Shown here in pieces: positions 26,352-34,114 of a stretch of DNA of 64,000 nucleotides; position 1 is the stretch's first letter, and every line of letters starts with the position of its first letter. The stretch is from positions 2,217,001 through 2,281,000 of the forward strand of contig NZ_CP113524.1 in assembly GCF_026723765.1 (NCBI RefSeq), written 5' to 3'. The translations under genes and the position numbers were made by a program. This DNA is from Lacrimispora xylanolytica (GTDB lineage: Bacteria; Bacillota; Clostridia; Lachnospirales; Lachnospiraceae). The notes under the pieces were generated by a model. It was given only the letters and a program-made list of their open reading frames with translations. It made no database searches and had not been told where the DNA came from.

Positions 26352-27569
26352 ATGAAACAACAGGTAATCGTTGTAGGCGGAGGCGCTTCCGGTCTTACAG
26401 CAGCAATTGTGGCTGCCAGATCGGGCGCTTCTGTTGCAATTATGGAACATACATCAAAGCCTGGGAAAAAGCTGCTGTCTACCGGAAATGGCAAATGTAA
26501 CATAACCAATCTGGAACAGTTTGATGGTGCCTATCGCAGCAGCAATCCAGAATTTATAAAAAGAGCCAGGAAAAACGTGACGGTGGATGAGACACTTCAG
26601 TTCTTTCGGGATCTTGGAATTGTACTTACGGATAGAAACGGATATGTTTATCCCTATGCCGGGCAAGCTTCTGCAGTGCTTGATGCTCTGCTTACGGAAC
26701 TAGACGATCTTGGGATCCAGTTGATTACCGATTGTCAGGTGACAGGGATAAAGCCTGATCTTACGGTTATGACTTCCATAGGCAAGAGAAAGGCGGATGC
26801 CGTTATATTGTCAGCCGGATCCATGGCAGCTCCAAAGACTGGATCTGATGGCAGCGGTTATGACCTTGCAAAAGCACTTGGACACAGGATTATTCCTCCG
26901 CTCCCTGCTCTGGTACAGTTACGGTGCCGGGAAAAATGGTATAAACAGGCGGCAGGTGTACGAACCGAAGCTGCCATAACCTTAAAGCTAGACGGGAAAG
27001 TCATTGCTTCCGACCGGGGAGAACTTCAATTTACTGATTATGGCATCTCAGGCATTCCCGTTTTCCAGGTGAGCCGGTTTGCAGTGAAGGGACTAAAGGA
27101 AGGAAAACAAACGATTATAGATCTGGATTTATTTCCTGCTATGGATTATAAAGAAACAAGAGATCTATTAATGGAAAGAAAAAGCCGCTTTGGACAGCGG
27201 CCCGCAAAAGAGTTCTTAAATGGTGTGATCAACCAAAAGCTGATTCCCATTCTTCTGCAGGAGGCTGGAATTAACACAGGCAACACGAACCAGATAACCC
27301 AGGCTCAAATAAAGATGCTCACCGGTGCCCTGAAAGGACTGAGTACAGTCGTTACTGCCTCCAATTCCTATGAACAGGCTCAGGTGTGCAGCGGAGGAAT
27401 TGACACCAGAGAAATGGACCCGGACACCATGGAATCAAAGCTTGTGAAGGGTCTCTATCTAGCTGGAGAGATCGTTGATGTGGATGGAATCTGCGGCGGT
27501 TATAACTTACAATGGGCATGGACCAGCGGAATACTGGCTGGCAGACATGCGGGAAGAGGGAATGGATGA
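26352..27569 (+). CDS. BaiN/RdsA family NAD(P)/FAD-dependent oxidoreductase
   Basis: A 405-aa flavoprotein of the HI0933 (YhiN) family. The dinucleotide motif VVGGGASGLTAAIVAARSG is at the N-terminus, followed by KKLLSTGNGKCNITN, a family hallmark; GGYNLQWAWTSG is near the C-terminus. Some relatives (BaiN) reduce bile-acid intermediates in gut Clostridia, but the family is broad and this gene shows no bai context, so no substrate is assigned. An AGGAGGAGG site precedes ATG 26352. It overlaps the next flavoprotein gene by four bases (ATGA). Confidence 0.85.
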   Translation: MKQQVIVVGGGASGLTAAIVAARSGASVAIMEHTSKPGKKLLSTGNGKCNITNLEQFDGAYRSSNPEFIKRARKNVTVDETLQFFRDLGIVLTDRNGYVYPYAGQASAVLDALLTELDDLGIQLITDCQVTGIKPDLTVMTSIGKRKADAVILSAGSMAAPKTGSDGSGYDLAKALGHRIIPPLPALVQLRCREKWYKQAAGVRTEAAITLKLDGKVIASDRGELQFTDYGISGIPVFQVSRFAVKGLKEGKQTIIDLDLFPAMDYKETRDLLMERKSRFGQRPAKEFLNGVINQKLIPILLQEAGINTGNTNQITQAQIKMLTGALKGLSTVVTASNSYEQAQVCSGGIDTREMDPDTMESKLVKGLYLAGEIVDVDGICGGYNLQWAWTSGILAGRHAGRGNG

Positions 27570-29158
27570 TAAGAATTAATCAATTAAAGCTGAAAGTGGA
27601 TCATACAGAAGAAGCATTATGGTCAAAAGCAGCAAAAACATTAAAACTGCCAGTAAAGGAGATAGAGTCCTTACAAATTATAAAGCAGTCCGTAGATGCA
27701 AGAAAGAAGGAAGAGCTTCATTTCACCTATACGGTAGATGTAAAAGTACCAAATGAGAAAACGGTATTACATAAAGTGAACAATGTCAATGTCATACTGT
27801 CTGAGAAAAAAGAATATCATTTCCCTGCAAAGGGCACAGAAAAGATGTCCAGCCGCCCTGTCATTATCGGTGCAGGTCCAGCCGGCCTATTCTGCGGTGT
27901 GATGCTTGCAAGAAATGGATACCGTCCTATCTTACTGGAACGTGGAGAGTCAGTGGATGAGCGAAGAAAGGCTGTTGATGAATTCTGGAAAAACGGTCTC
28001 TTAAAACCAGATAGTAATGTACAGTTTGGTGAAGGAGGAGCAGGAACATTTTCTGACGGAAAACTGAATACCCTGGTAAAAGACCCTCTGATGCGAAACC
28101 GCAAGGTTCTGGAGCTGTTTGTTGAATTTGGAGCGGATCCTTCCATACTATATATTAATAAGCCTCATATTGGAACTGATGTTCTAAGTGGCATTGTTAA
28201 AAGGATGAGAGAAGAGATTAACCGTTTGGGCGGAGAGGTACGCTTTAACAGCCGTGTCACTGATTTTATGATTAAGGATGGTAAAATTACCGGTGTAGTG
28301 GCAGGCGGCGAAGAAATTCCTTCTGAAATTCTTGTATTGGCCATTGGTCACAGTTCAAGAGACACCTTTGAGATTTTGGAAAGCAGAGGAGTTCCTATGG
28401 AAGCCAAGGCATTTGCTGTAGGCTTAAGAATCCAGCATCCTCAAAAGAGCATCAACAAATGTCAGTATGGCGTGGAAGATCATTCTGTTCTTGGAGCTGC
28501 AGATTATAAGCTGACACACAAAAGTAAAAATGGCAGAGGTGTCTATACCTTCTGTATGTGTCCGGGAGGATACGTAGTCAATGCTTCCTCGGAAGATAAG
28601 ATGTTAGCCGTCAATGGGATGAGCTATCATGACAGAGCCGGAGAAAATGCCAACAGCGCATTAATCGTTACCGTGACGCCGGAAGATTTTGGAGCAACAG
28701 GACCTCTTTCCGGGGTACACTATCAAAGAGAGCTGGAAAAAGCTGCTTATTTAAGCTGCGCCGGTAAAATTCCCATCCAGCTTTACGGTGATTTTGTAAA
28801 GGGACAATTGTCAAAGAGTTTTGGTGATGTAGAACCAGCATTTAAGGGACAGTATGATTTTACATCCATCAGAGATTTCCTGCCTCCTTATTTAACGGAA
28901 TCACTCATTGACGGAGTGGAAGCCTTTGACCGCAAAATCAGGGGCTTTAAAAGACCGGATGCGATTTTAGCAGGAGTGGAGAGCAGAACCTCCTCTCCGG
29001 TGAGAATCCCAAGAAATGAAGAATTTGAAAGCAGTATCAAAGGAATCTATCCCTGTGGAGAAGGAGCTGGTTATGCCGGTGGTATCACTTCTGCGGCAAT
29101 GGATGGATTAAAGGTCGCTGAGGCGATTGCCGCCAGATTTCAAAGGCTTCCTATATAG
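27566..29158 (+). CDS. FAD-dependent dehydrogenase (COG2509-like)
   Basis: A 530-aa flavoprotein with a distinct N-terminal region of about 85 residues, then the FAD motif VIIGAGPAGLFCGVMLARNG, the segment DSNVQFGEGGAGTFSDGKLNT, and a C-terminal PCGEGAGYAGGITSAAMDG block, all of which mark the COG2509 family. It starts at ATG 27566, overlapping the preceding gene by four bases, so both flavoproteins are made together. Substrate and partner are unknown. It is not an electron-bifurcating subunit by any visible motif. Confidence 0.85.
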   Translation: MIRINQLKLKVDHTEEALWSKAAKTLKLPVKEIESLQIIKQSVDARKKEELHFTYTVDVKVPNEKTVLHKVNNVNVILSEKKEYHFPAKGTEKMSSRPVIIGAGPAGLFCGVMLARNGYRPILLERGESVDERRKAVDEFWKNGLLKPDSNVQFGEGGAGTFSDGKLNTLVKDPLMRNRKVLELFVEFGADPSILYINKPHIGTDVLSGIVKRMREEINRLGGEVRFNSRVTDFMIKDGKITGVVAGGEEIPSEILVLAIGHSSRDTFEILESRGVPMEAKAFAVGLRIQHPQKSINKCQYGVEDHSVLGAADYKLTHKSKNGRGVYTFCMCPGGYVVNASSEDKMLAVNGMSYHDRAGENANSALIVTVTPEDFGATGPLSGVHYQRELEKAAYLSCAGKIPIQLYGDFVKGQLSKSFGDVEPAFKGQYDFTSIRDFLPPYLTESLIDGVEAFDRKIRGFKRPDAILAGVESRTSSPVRIPRNEEFESSIKGIYPCGEGAGYAGGITSAAMDGLKVAEAIAARFQRLPI

Positions 29159-29161
29159 AAA

Positions 29162-29190
29162 TTGACGAAACCTTCAAAATGTTGTAAGAT
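29162..29190 (+). promoter_or_regulatory. Promoter of the proB-DUF896-cycloligase-proA operon
   Basis: TTGACG at 29162-29167, a 17-base spacer and TAAGAT at 29185-29190. It lies immediately after the previous stop codon and 38 bases before the proB start. Confidence 0.72.
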
Positions 29191-29227
29191 ATTTTTAACA
29201 AAAGAACTGGAGAAAGTGGATGATACA

Positions 29228-30091
29228 ATGAGCATCAGGGAGAGAGAAACGTTAAAAGATAAGAAGAGAATTGTCATTAAAATAGGATCTTCATCCTTAA
29301 CCCATGCCTGTACCGGTGATTTAAATCTTACGAAAATCGAGAAACTGATTCGGGTTATCAGTGACTTAAAAGGAGAAGGTAAGGAAGTCGTACTGGTTTC
29401 CTCAGGAGCCATCGCCGCTGGCCGCCAGGCCTTGGGACATCATTCCAGGCCAGGTACCATTGCTGAAAAACAGGCGTTTGCTGCTGTTGGTCAGGCAAGG
29501 CTGATGATGGTTTATCAAAAGCTTTTTGCAGAATATAATCAGATCGCAGCACAGGTTCTGCTGACCAAGAATACAATGACACATGATGTCAATCGTTATA
29601 ACGCCCAGAATACCTTTGATGAGCTTCTTAAGCTGGGTACTATTCCAGTCGTCAATGAAAATGATACCGTTTCTACTTCTGAGATTCCTCTGGTGGATAA
29701 TTTCGGAGATAATGACCGGCTTTCCGCCATTGTTGCGGCCCTTATCGGAGCAGATCTTTTGATTCTGCTTTCTGACATTGATGGTCTGTATTCTGATGAC
29801 CCAAGACAGAATCCGGAAGCAAAATTCATTAATCTGGTTGAGAGAATTACTCCAGAACTTATGGAGATGGGAAAATCCACATCAGGAAGTGATGTGGGAA
29901 CTGGAGGCATGGCAGCCAAACTGGCGGCCGCCCGTATTGCTACTGACGGAGGGTCGGATATGGTAATTGCCAATGGCGACCATGTTGAGGTAATACAGGA
30001 AATTATGGCGGGAGAAGAAAAGGGAACCCTCTTCATTGCCCACCCCAATGATGATTTTGATTTAATGGACTATATTAATTACGAGTATTAA
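29228..30091 (+). CDS. proB: Glutamate 5-kinase
   Basis: Phosphorylates L-glutamate, the first step of proline synthesis. The amino acid kinase motif KIGSSSLTH is near the N-terminus, followed by VSSGAIAAGRQALG, NENDTVS, FGDNDRLSAIVAAL and LLSDIDGLYSDDP. It is 287 aa and has no C-terminal PUA domain, as in shorter forms of the enzyme. ATG 29228 is chosen; the ribosome binding site is weak (AAGTGG, or GGAG 16 bases away), so GTG 29216 is a possible alternative. First gene of the operon. Confidence 0.94.
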   Translation: MSIRERETLKDKKRIVIKIGSSSLTHACTGDLNLTKIEKLIRVISDLKGEGKEVVLVSSGAIAAGRQALGHHSRPGTIAEKQAFAAVGQARLMMVYQKLFAEYNQIAAQVLLTKNTMTHDVNRYNAQNTFDELLKLGTIPVVNENDTVSTSEIPLVDNFGDNDRLSAIVAALIGADLLILLSDIDGLYSDDPRQNPEAKFINLVERITPELMEMGKSTSGSDVGTGGMAAKLAAARIATDGGSDMVIANGDHVEVIQEIMAGEEKGTLFIAHPNDDFDLMDYINYEY

Positions 30092-30101
30092 GGAGAAACG
30101 A

Positions 30102-30323
30102 ATGAATCAGGAAAAAATAGACCGCATCAACACTCTTTTTCACAAATCCAAATCAACTGGCTTATCGGAAGAGGAAAAGGCAGAGCAGGCAGCTTTACGT
30201 AAGGAATACATTGAATCCATACGTGCCAGCTTAAGAGGAAACCTAAATAGTATTTCTATTCAGGAAGAAGACGGATCGGTAACCGATCTTGGTAAAAAGT
30301 ATGGAAAAGTCGGAAAAGAATGA
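30102..30323 (+). CDS. DUF896 (UPF0291, YnzC-like) protein
   Basis: A 73-aa highly charged helical protein with the pattern KIDRINTLFHKSKSTGLSEEE and LRKEYIESIRASLRGNL. This matches the DUF896 family, whose structure in Bacillus YnzC is a helical hairpin. Its function is unknown; SOS links have been suggested for relatives. It lies between proB and the cycloligase gene, overlapping the latter by 23 bases. Confidence 0.88.
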   Translation: MNQEKIDRINTLFHKSKSTGLSEEEKAEQAALRKEYIESIRASLRGNLNSISIQEEDGSVTDLGKKYGKVGKE

Positions 30324-30879
30324 AATAAGGAACTGGATTAAAGAACAGCGAAAAACACTGGATTCAGCCACGGAACACGTGTGGAACGAGGTCATCTGCC
30401 AAAAGCTTTTAAATCTTTCTGAGATTCGTCAGGCTTTTTGCGTATACTGCTATGCCTCGTTTCACGGGGAAGCCGGCACATGGAAATTCATGGAGGCATT
30501 ATTGAACCAGGGAAAATACATAGCAGTTCCTAAAGTTACTGGAAAACAGATTGAGTTCTATGCCATAAGCGGCAAAAAGGATCTGGAAGAAGGTGTAATG
30601 GGAATCATGGAGCCTAAATCCACCTGTTTAAAGATCTGCGACCCGGATGCACCTGTTATTGTGCCTGGGATTGCTTTTGACCGGGAAGGCAATCGACTGG
30701 GGTACGGCGGTGGTTACTATGACCGTTTCTTTGAACGGGAGCCCTCCCATCTTCGCTTTGCCATTGCATATGATTTTCAGCTGCTTGACCGCATTCCGGC
30801 AGAACCTCACGATAAGCGGGTAGACCGGATTATCACACCGAAAGGAAAGGATTGGGGACTCAATTATGACAGTGATTGA
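30301..30879 (+). CDS. 5-formyltetrahydrofolate cyclo-ligase
   Basis: Converts 5-formyl-THF with ATP into 5,10-methenyl-THF, recycling a storage or inhibitory folate. The family motifs [23 protein letters not shown] are near the C-terminus and PKV is upstream. It is 192 aa from ATG 30301; a TTG codon at 30289 would add four residues. It overlaps the DUF896 gene by 23 bases and proA by 14, with almost no ribosome binding site of its own, so translation is probably coupled. Confidence 0.9.
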   Translation: MEKSEKNEIRNWIKEQRKTLDSATEHVWNEVICQKLLNLSEIRQAFCVYCYASFHGEAGTWKFMEALLNQGKYIAVPKVTGKQIEFYAISGKKDLEEGVMGIMEPKSTCLKICDPDAPVIVPGIAFDREGNRLGYGGGYYDRFFEREPSHLRFAIAYDFQLLDRIPAEPHDKRVDRIITPKGKDWGLNYDSD

Positions 30880-32110
30880 AATTGGTAAGAAAGCAAAGGA
30901 AATTACAGGTATTCTAGGAATTCTGGGCTCTGAGAAAAAGAACCAGGGCCTAAAATCCGCTGCAAAATTCCTTCTTTCAGGTGAAGCGGAAATTCTTGCT
31001 GCCAATGAGAAGGATTTGGATAAAGCGAAAAAATCAGGCATGAATGCTGGATTAATTGACCGTCTGGAACTGACTTCCCAAAGAATAGGAGCCATGGCAG
31101 ACGGCCTTTTGTCTGTGGCTGCGCTTGATGATCCCATTGGTGAGGTCATCTCCATGAAAAACCGTCCCAACGGACTTACCATCGGACAGAAACGCGTTCC
31201 AATGGGAGTGGTTGGTATCATATATGAAGCAAGACCCAATGTGACTGCAGATGCTTTTGGCCTGTGCTTTAAATCCGGGAATGCAGTGATTTTAAAGGGC
31301 GGAAGTGACGCTCTGGAATCCAATATAGCAATTGTGAAATGGCTGAGAAAAGGCTTATCAGAAGCCGGACTGCCGGAAGATTCCATTCAGCTTATTACAG
31401 ATACAGACCGGGAGGTCACAAAAGAGTTTATGCGTCTCAGGGAATATGTAGATGTTCTGATTCCAAGAGGCGGCGCAGGATTAATCCGGGCAGTTGTGGA
31501 TAACAGTACGATTCCGGTCATTGAGACGGGAACTGGTAACTGTCATGTTTTCGTGGATGAAACGGCTGATTTTAATATGGCATTGGATATCATCTTTAAT
31601 GCCAAGACCCAGAGAATCGGGGTATGTAACGCATGCGAATCCCTTGTGATTCACAGAGCGGTTGCTCCTGATTTCCTTCCTCTCCTTAAAGAAAGGCTTT
31701 CTCTGAAATCGGTGGAAATCCGTGCAGATGAAGAGGCCTGCTCCATTGTATCTGATTTTGTTCCAGCAACAGAAGAGGATTGGGGCACTGAATATCTGGA
31801 TTATATTCTATCTTTAAAAATTGTTGGTTCCATTGACGAAGCCATCAGCCATATCAACCGCTACAGCACCAGTCATTCCGAGGCCATTATCACTTCTAAT
31901 TACGCCAACGCTCAAAGGTTTTTAAATGAAATTGATGCAGCCGCTGTATATGTCAATGCATCCACTCGTTTTACCGATGGCTATGAGTTTGGATTTGGAG
32001 CTGAGATCGGTATCAGCACTCAGAAACTTCATGCCAGAGGCCCTATGGGCTTAAAAGAGCTGACGACCACGAAGTATATCATCTACGGAAATGGCCAGGT
32101 TCGTCCTTAA
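30866..32110 (+). CDS. proA: Gamma-glutamyl phosphate reductase
   Basis: NADPH-dependent reductase giving glutamate 5-semialdehyde, the second step of proline synthesis after ProB. The aldehyde-dehydrogenase fold motifs are [31 protein letters not shown] and the active-site cysteine in [32 protein letters not shown] is near the end. At 414 aa it has the normal length. It overlaps the cycloligase gene by 14 bases and closes the operon. Confidence 0.95.
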   Translation: MTVIEIGKKAKEITGILGILGSEKKNQGLKSAAKFLLSGEAEILAANEKDLDKAKKSGMNAGLIDRLELTSQRIGAMADGLLSVAALDDPIGEVISMKNRPNGLTIGQKRVPMGVVGIIYEARPNVTADAFGLCFKSGNAVILKGGSDALESNIAIVKWLRKGLSEAGLPEDSIQLITDTDREVTKEFMRLREYVDVLIPRGGAGLIRAVVDNSTIPVIETGTGNCHVFVDETADFNMALDIIFNAKTQRIGVCNACESLVIHRAVAPDFLPLLKERLSLKSVEIRADEEACSIVSDFVPATEEDWGTEYLDYILSLKIVGSIDEAISHINRYSTSHSEAIITSNYANAQRFLNEIDAAAVYVNASTRFTDGYEFGFGAEIGISTQKLHARGPMGLKELTTTKYIIYGNGQVRP

Positions 32111-32218
32111 GAAGGAACTTATGTAGGTATTTTGTTACAGAAAATCAGGATATTTTACCACTTAATCAAATATTGAAACTAAATTTAGCATTTTTTTAGC
32201 GTCAAATTTCGGCATAAT

Positions 32219-32248
32219 GTGATAAAATTGAAGCTATAAAATTATAAT
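32219..32248 (+). promoter_or_regulatory. Possible promoter of motAB
   Basis: GTGATA at 32219-32224, an 18-base spacer and TATAAT at 32243-32248. The -10 is perfect but the -35 is weak. I see no sigma-28-type flagellar promoter (TAAA / GCCGATAA). Confidence 0.45.
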
Positions 32249-32270
32249 ACTAGTTACAAAGGAGATTATT

Positions 32271-33077
32271 ATGGATTTTTCGCTGATTGTTGGTATCATT
32301 ATTGGTGTGGCAGCGTTACTTACGGGGTATGCGCTGGAGCACGGAGTAATATCGTCTTTGTTTTTAATTAGTCCCTTCATCATTGTCTGCGGAGGAACTG
32401 TGGGCTGTGTAATCGCCTCCTTTTCATTTAATGACATCGCTATGGCTATGAGAGCGATGTTCAAAAGCTTTAAGCATCCTCATTCAGCCAGTATGGAGCG
32501 GATGATATCCAAAATCTCCATGATTGCTACCCGTTATAGAACTGAAGGAGTTACCTGCCTGGATGACATAAGCAGGGACCCTGAGCTTAACGAGGAGGAA
32601 TATCTTCTTTTAAAGGAAGGTCTTGTATTAATTCAGGAATTAAAAACACCGGAAGATATCCAGTATACACTGGAATCTGATATCAGAGCTTATGTACAGC
32701 AAAGAAGTATTGAGGCCAGCGTATTTGATGCTGCAGCCGGATTTTCACCTACCATGGGAGTTATTGGTACGGTAATGGGACTTATCATGGTACTTGCTTC
32801 TGGATTTGATGATCCGTCTAAACTGGCTGGATCCATTGGTACCGCATTTATTGCCACCCTTTACGGTGTATTTTTAGCAAACATTGTTTATTTGCCCATT
32901 GCTACCAAGTTAAAAACTCAGTTAAAGAGAAAACACATTCAAAAAGAGATGATTGTAGACGGCGTATGCATGATTGCCAGAGGAAGCACCTCCCGAAATA
33001 TTGAAAATGAACTTGCTCTCTACTTCCAGGCATTCTCAGACGGTGGTAAGAGATATAAGCAGGGAATTGACAACTAA
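32271..33077 (+). CDS. motA: Flagellar motor protein MotA
   Basis: Stator subunit that couples ion flow to flagellar rotation, working with MotB. The 268-aa protein has four membrane segments: two at the N-terminus (LIVGIIIGVAALLTGYAL and FIIVCGGTVGCVIASF) and two near the centre (GFSPTMGVIGTVMGLIMVL and TAFIATLYGVFLANIVYLPI), with a cytoplasmic loop between. ATG 32271 follows AAAGGAGA. MotB begins 18 bases downstream. No other flagellar gene is within this window. Confidence 0.94.
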   Translation: MDFSLIVGIIIGVAALLTGYALEHGVISSLFLISPFIIVCGGTVGCVIASFSFNDIAMAMRAMFKSFKHPHSASMERMISKISMIATRYRTEGVTCLDDISRDPELNEEEYLLLKEGLVLIQELKTPEDIQYTLESDIRAYVQQRSIEASVFDAAAGFSPTMGVIGTVMGLIMVLASGFDDPSKLAGSIGTAFIATLYGVFLANIVYLPIATKLKTQLKRKHIQKEMIVDGVCMIARGSTSRNIENELALYFQAFSDGGKRYKQGIDN

Positions 33078-33095
33078 TCACAGGAGGGGCATAAG

Positions 33096-33788
33096 ATGAG
33101 CAGAAGAAGCATTATGGACTATGATGGTGAAAAAGATAATTCTGAGCGTTGGCTTCTTACATATTCCGATATGATTACATTGCTCCTTGCTTTGTTTATC
33201 ATCATGTACGGTATGAGTTCTGTTGATACGCAAAAGGTAAAGGAGATGTCTCAGGGATTGGAACAGGCATTAAACCATGGCGGCTCCAAGGGTCTGGAAC
33301 AGTCAGGAACCATTCTTCCGGAAGATAATTTAGAGAACGTATATAAAGGTCTGCAAACTTACATAAAAGAGCGGAATTTGGAACAAACTATAGACTTATC
33401 ATCAACAGGTACATCCATTACCATCCGTATGAGGGATGCCATGCTTTTCAAGCCGGATACCGCTATATTGCAGGCAGAAAGCAAACCGGTCATTGAAGAG
33501 ATTGCAAAAAGTCTGGAATCAATATACGGAGACATCCATCACATTACCATTACCGGTAATACGGCTGATTTAGGAAACAGGGATGCTTATAACGAAGCGG
33601 ATTCCTGGCAGTTATCCGTAAACCGGGCGGTTACTGTATTAAATTACATGACTTCTATGGGCTTACAGGCAGAAAAGATGTCGATTGAAGGTAATTCTCA
33701 TTATAATCCCATCTCTACCAATGATACGGAAGAAGGCAGAGCAAAGAACCGTAGAGTAGAGATTACGATTACAGGTAGGGCAAATTAG
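33096..33788 (+). CDS. motB: Flagellar motor protein MotB
   Basis: Peptidoglycan-anchored stator subunit. The single membrane helix carries the conserved ion-binding aspartate in LTYSDMITLLLALFIIMYG (Asp25). The C-terminal OmpA-like domain (about residues 110-228) has TITGNTADLGNRDAYN and SVNRAVTVLNYM, and ends with NRRVEITITG. The OmpA domain starts within 60 residues of the helix and total length is 230 aa. It closes the motAB pair; the ABC-F leader starts eight bases after the stop. Confidence 0.92.
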   Translation: MSRRSIMDYDGEKDNSERWLLTYSDMITLLLALFIIMYGMSSVDTQKVKEMSQGLEQALNHGGSKGLEQSGTILPEDNLENVYKGLQTYIKERNLEQTIDLSSTGTSITIRMRDAMLFKPDTAILQAESKPVIEEIAKSLESIYGDIHHITITGNTADLGNRDAYNEADSWQLSVNRAVTVLNYMTSMGLQAEKMSIEGNSHYNPISTNDTEEGRAKNRRVEITITGRAN

Positions 33789-33796
33789 TTTTTTAG

Positions 33797-33825
33797 TTGA
33801 CAATTTGAAACTTTTATGATATTTT
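33797..33825 (+). promoter_or_regulatory. Promoter of the ABC-F leader transcript
   Basis: TTGACA at 33797-33802, a 17-base spacer and TATTTT at 33820-33825. A second TATGAT lies at 33815-33820 but with too short a spacer. Transcription from here would include the upstream ORF and all the hairpins described next. Confidence 0.6.
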
Positions 33826-33844
33826 GAATTTATATTTGACGAGA

Positions 33845-33968
33845 AAGAGGTGAAAGGATGAAGTTATAATTCTTGCTGAAGTTACTGTACAACATGAGTA
33901 TAAGTTTTACTATGCTTTTTTGTTGTGCCTGTTATGCAAGAATATCACTTCATTCTCCAGCCTTTTTT
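33845..33968 (+). terminator. First (uORF-containing) terminator/attenuator of the ABC-F leader
   Basis: The 5' arm 33856-33876, which contains the upstream start codon, pairs with 33936-33958: ATTCTTGC / GCAAGAAT (8 bp), then a short bulge, then TGAAGT / ACTTCA and flanking pairs. An imperfect extension pairs the AAAGAGGTG ribosome site with CCAGCCTTT. Within the loop GTACAACA (33887-33894) pairs with TGTTGTGC (33921-33928). Six T follow at 33963-33968. TGAAGTTA occurs twice (33859-33866 and 33877-33884), so alternative pairing with the same 3' arm is possible. Confidence 0.65.
33858..33869 (+). CDS. Three-codon upstream ORF (M-K-L-stop) in the ABC-F leader
   Basis: ATG AAG TTA TAA at 33858-33869 follows a strong Shine-Dalgarno sequence (AAAGAGGTG at 33844-33852, plus AAAGG at 33853-33857). 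It lies inside the 5' arm of the first terminator. Very short upstream ORFs of this kind are known in leaders of ABC-F and other antibiotic-resistance genes, where a drug-stalled ribosome changes RNA folding. The peptide itself need not have a function. Confidence 0.6.
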   Translation: MKL

Positions 33969-33970
33969 GT

Positions 33971-34035
33971 TTGCAAATGATTCTATTTGCAACATTTAAA
34001 ATACCTGCAATTTACCTGCCTGGTTCAGGCAGGTA
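33971..34035 (+). promoter_or_regulatory. Two further leader hairpins between the terminators
   Basis: TTGCAAAT (33971-33978) pairs with ATTTGCAA (33985-33992), and TACCTGCCTG (34013-34022) pairs perfectly with CAGGCAGGTA (34026-34035) around a 3-base loop. Neither is followed by a T run. A TACCTGC copy at 34002-34008 could compete for the second stem. Confidence 0.6.
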
Positions 34036-34039
34036 GCTG

Positions 34040-34074
34040 ACGGCTGCGAGATATGATTTCTTGCAGCCGTTTTT
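34040..34074 (+). terminator. Second terminator of the ABC-F leader
   Basis: ACGGCTGCGAGA (34040-34051) pairs with TCTTGCAGCCGT (34059-34070) over 12 bp with one G-U pair, with a 7-base loop and TTTTT at 34070-34074. It is a textbook intrinsic terminator located 40 bases before the gene. A further hairpin GCAGAAA / TTTCTGC (34078-34096) lies just before the GGAGGT site. Confidence 0.88.
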
Positions 34075-34114
34075 AATGCAGAAAATCACTTTCTGCTGAT
34101 TTGGAGGTATGTAT

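Noticed and set aside
26352-27569. Bile-acid 7-alpha-dehydroxylation gene baiN
   Set aside because: The protein belongs to the broad HI0933 family and no other bai gene is present, so the specific function is not claimed.
30628-31386. Long open frame (252 codons) on the - strand opposite the cycloligase and proA genes
   Set aside because: It mirrors two confidently identified overlapping genes, has no ribosome binding site or promoter, and its translation shows no recognisable domain.
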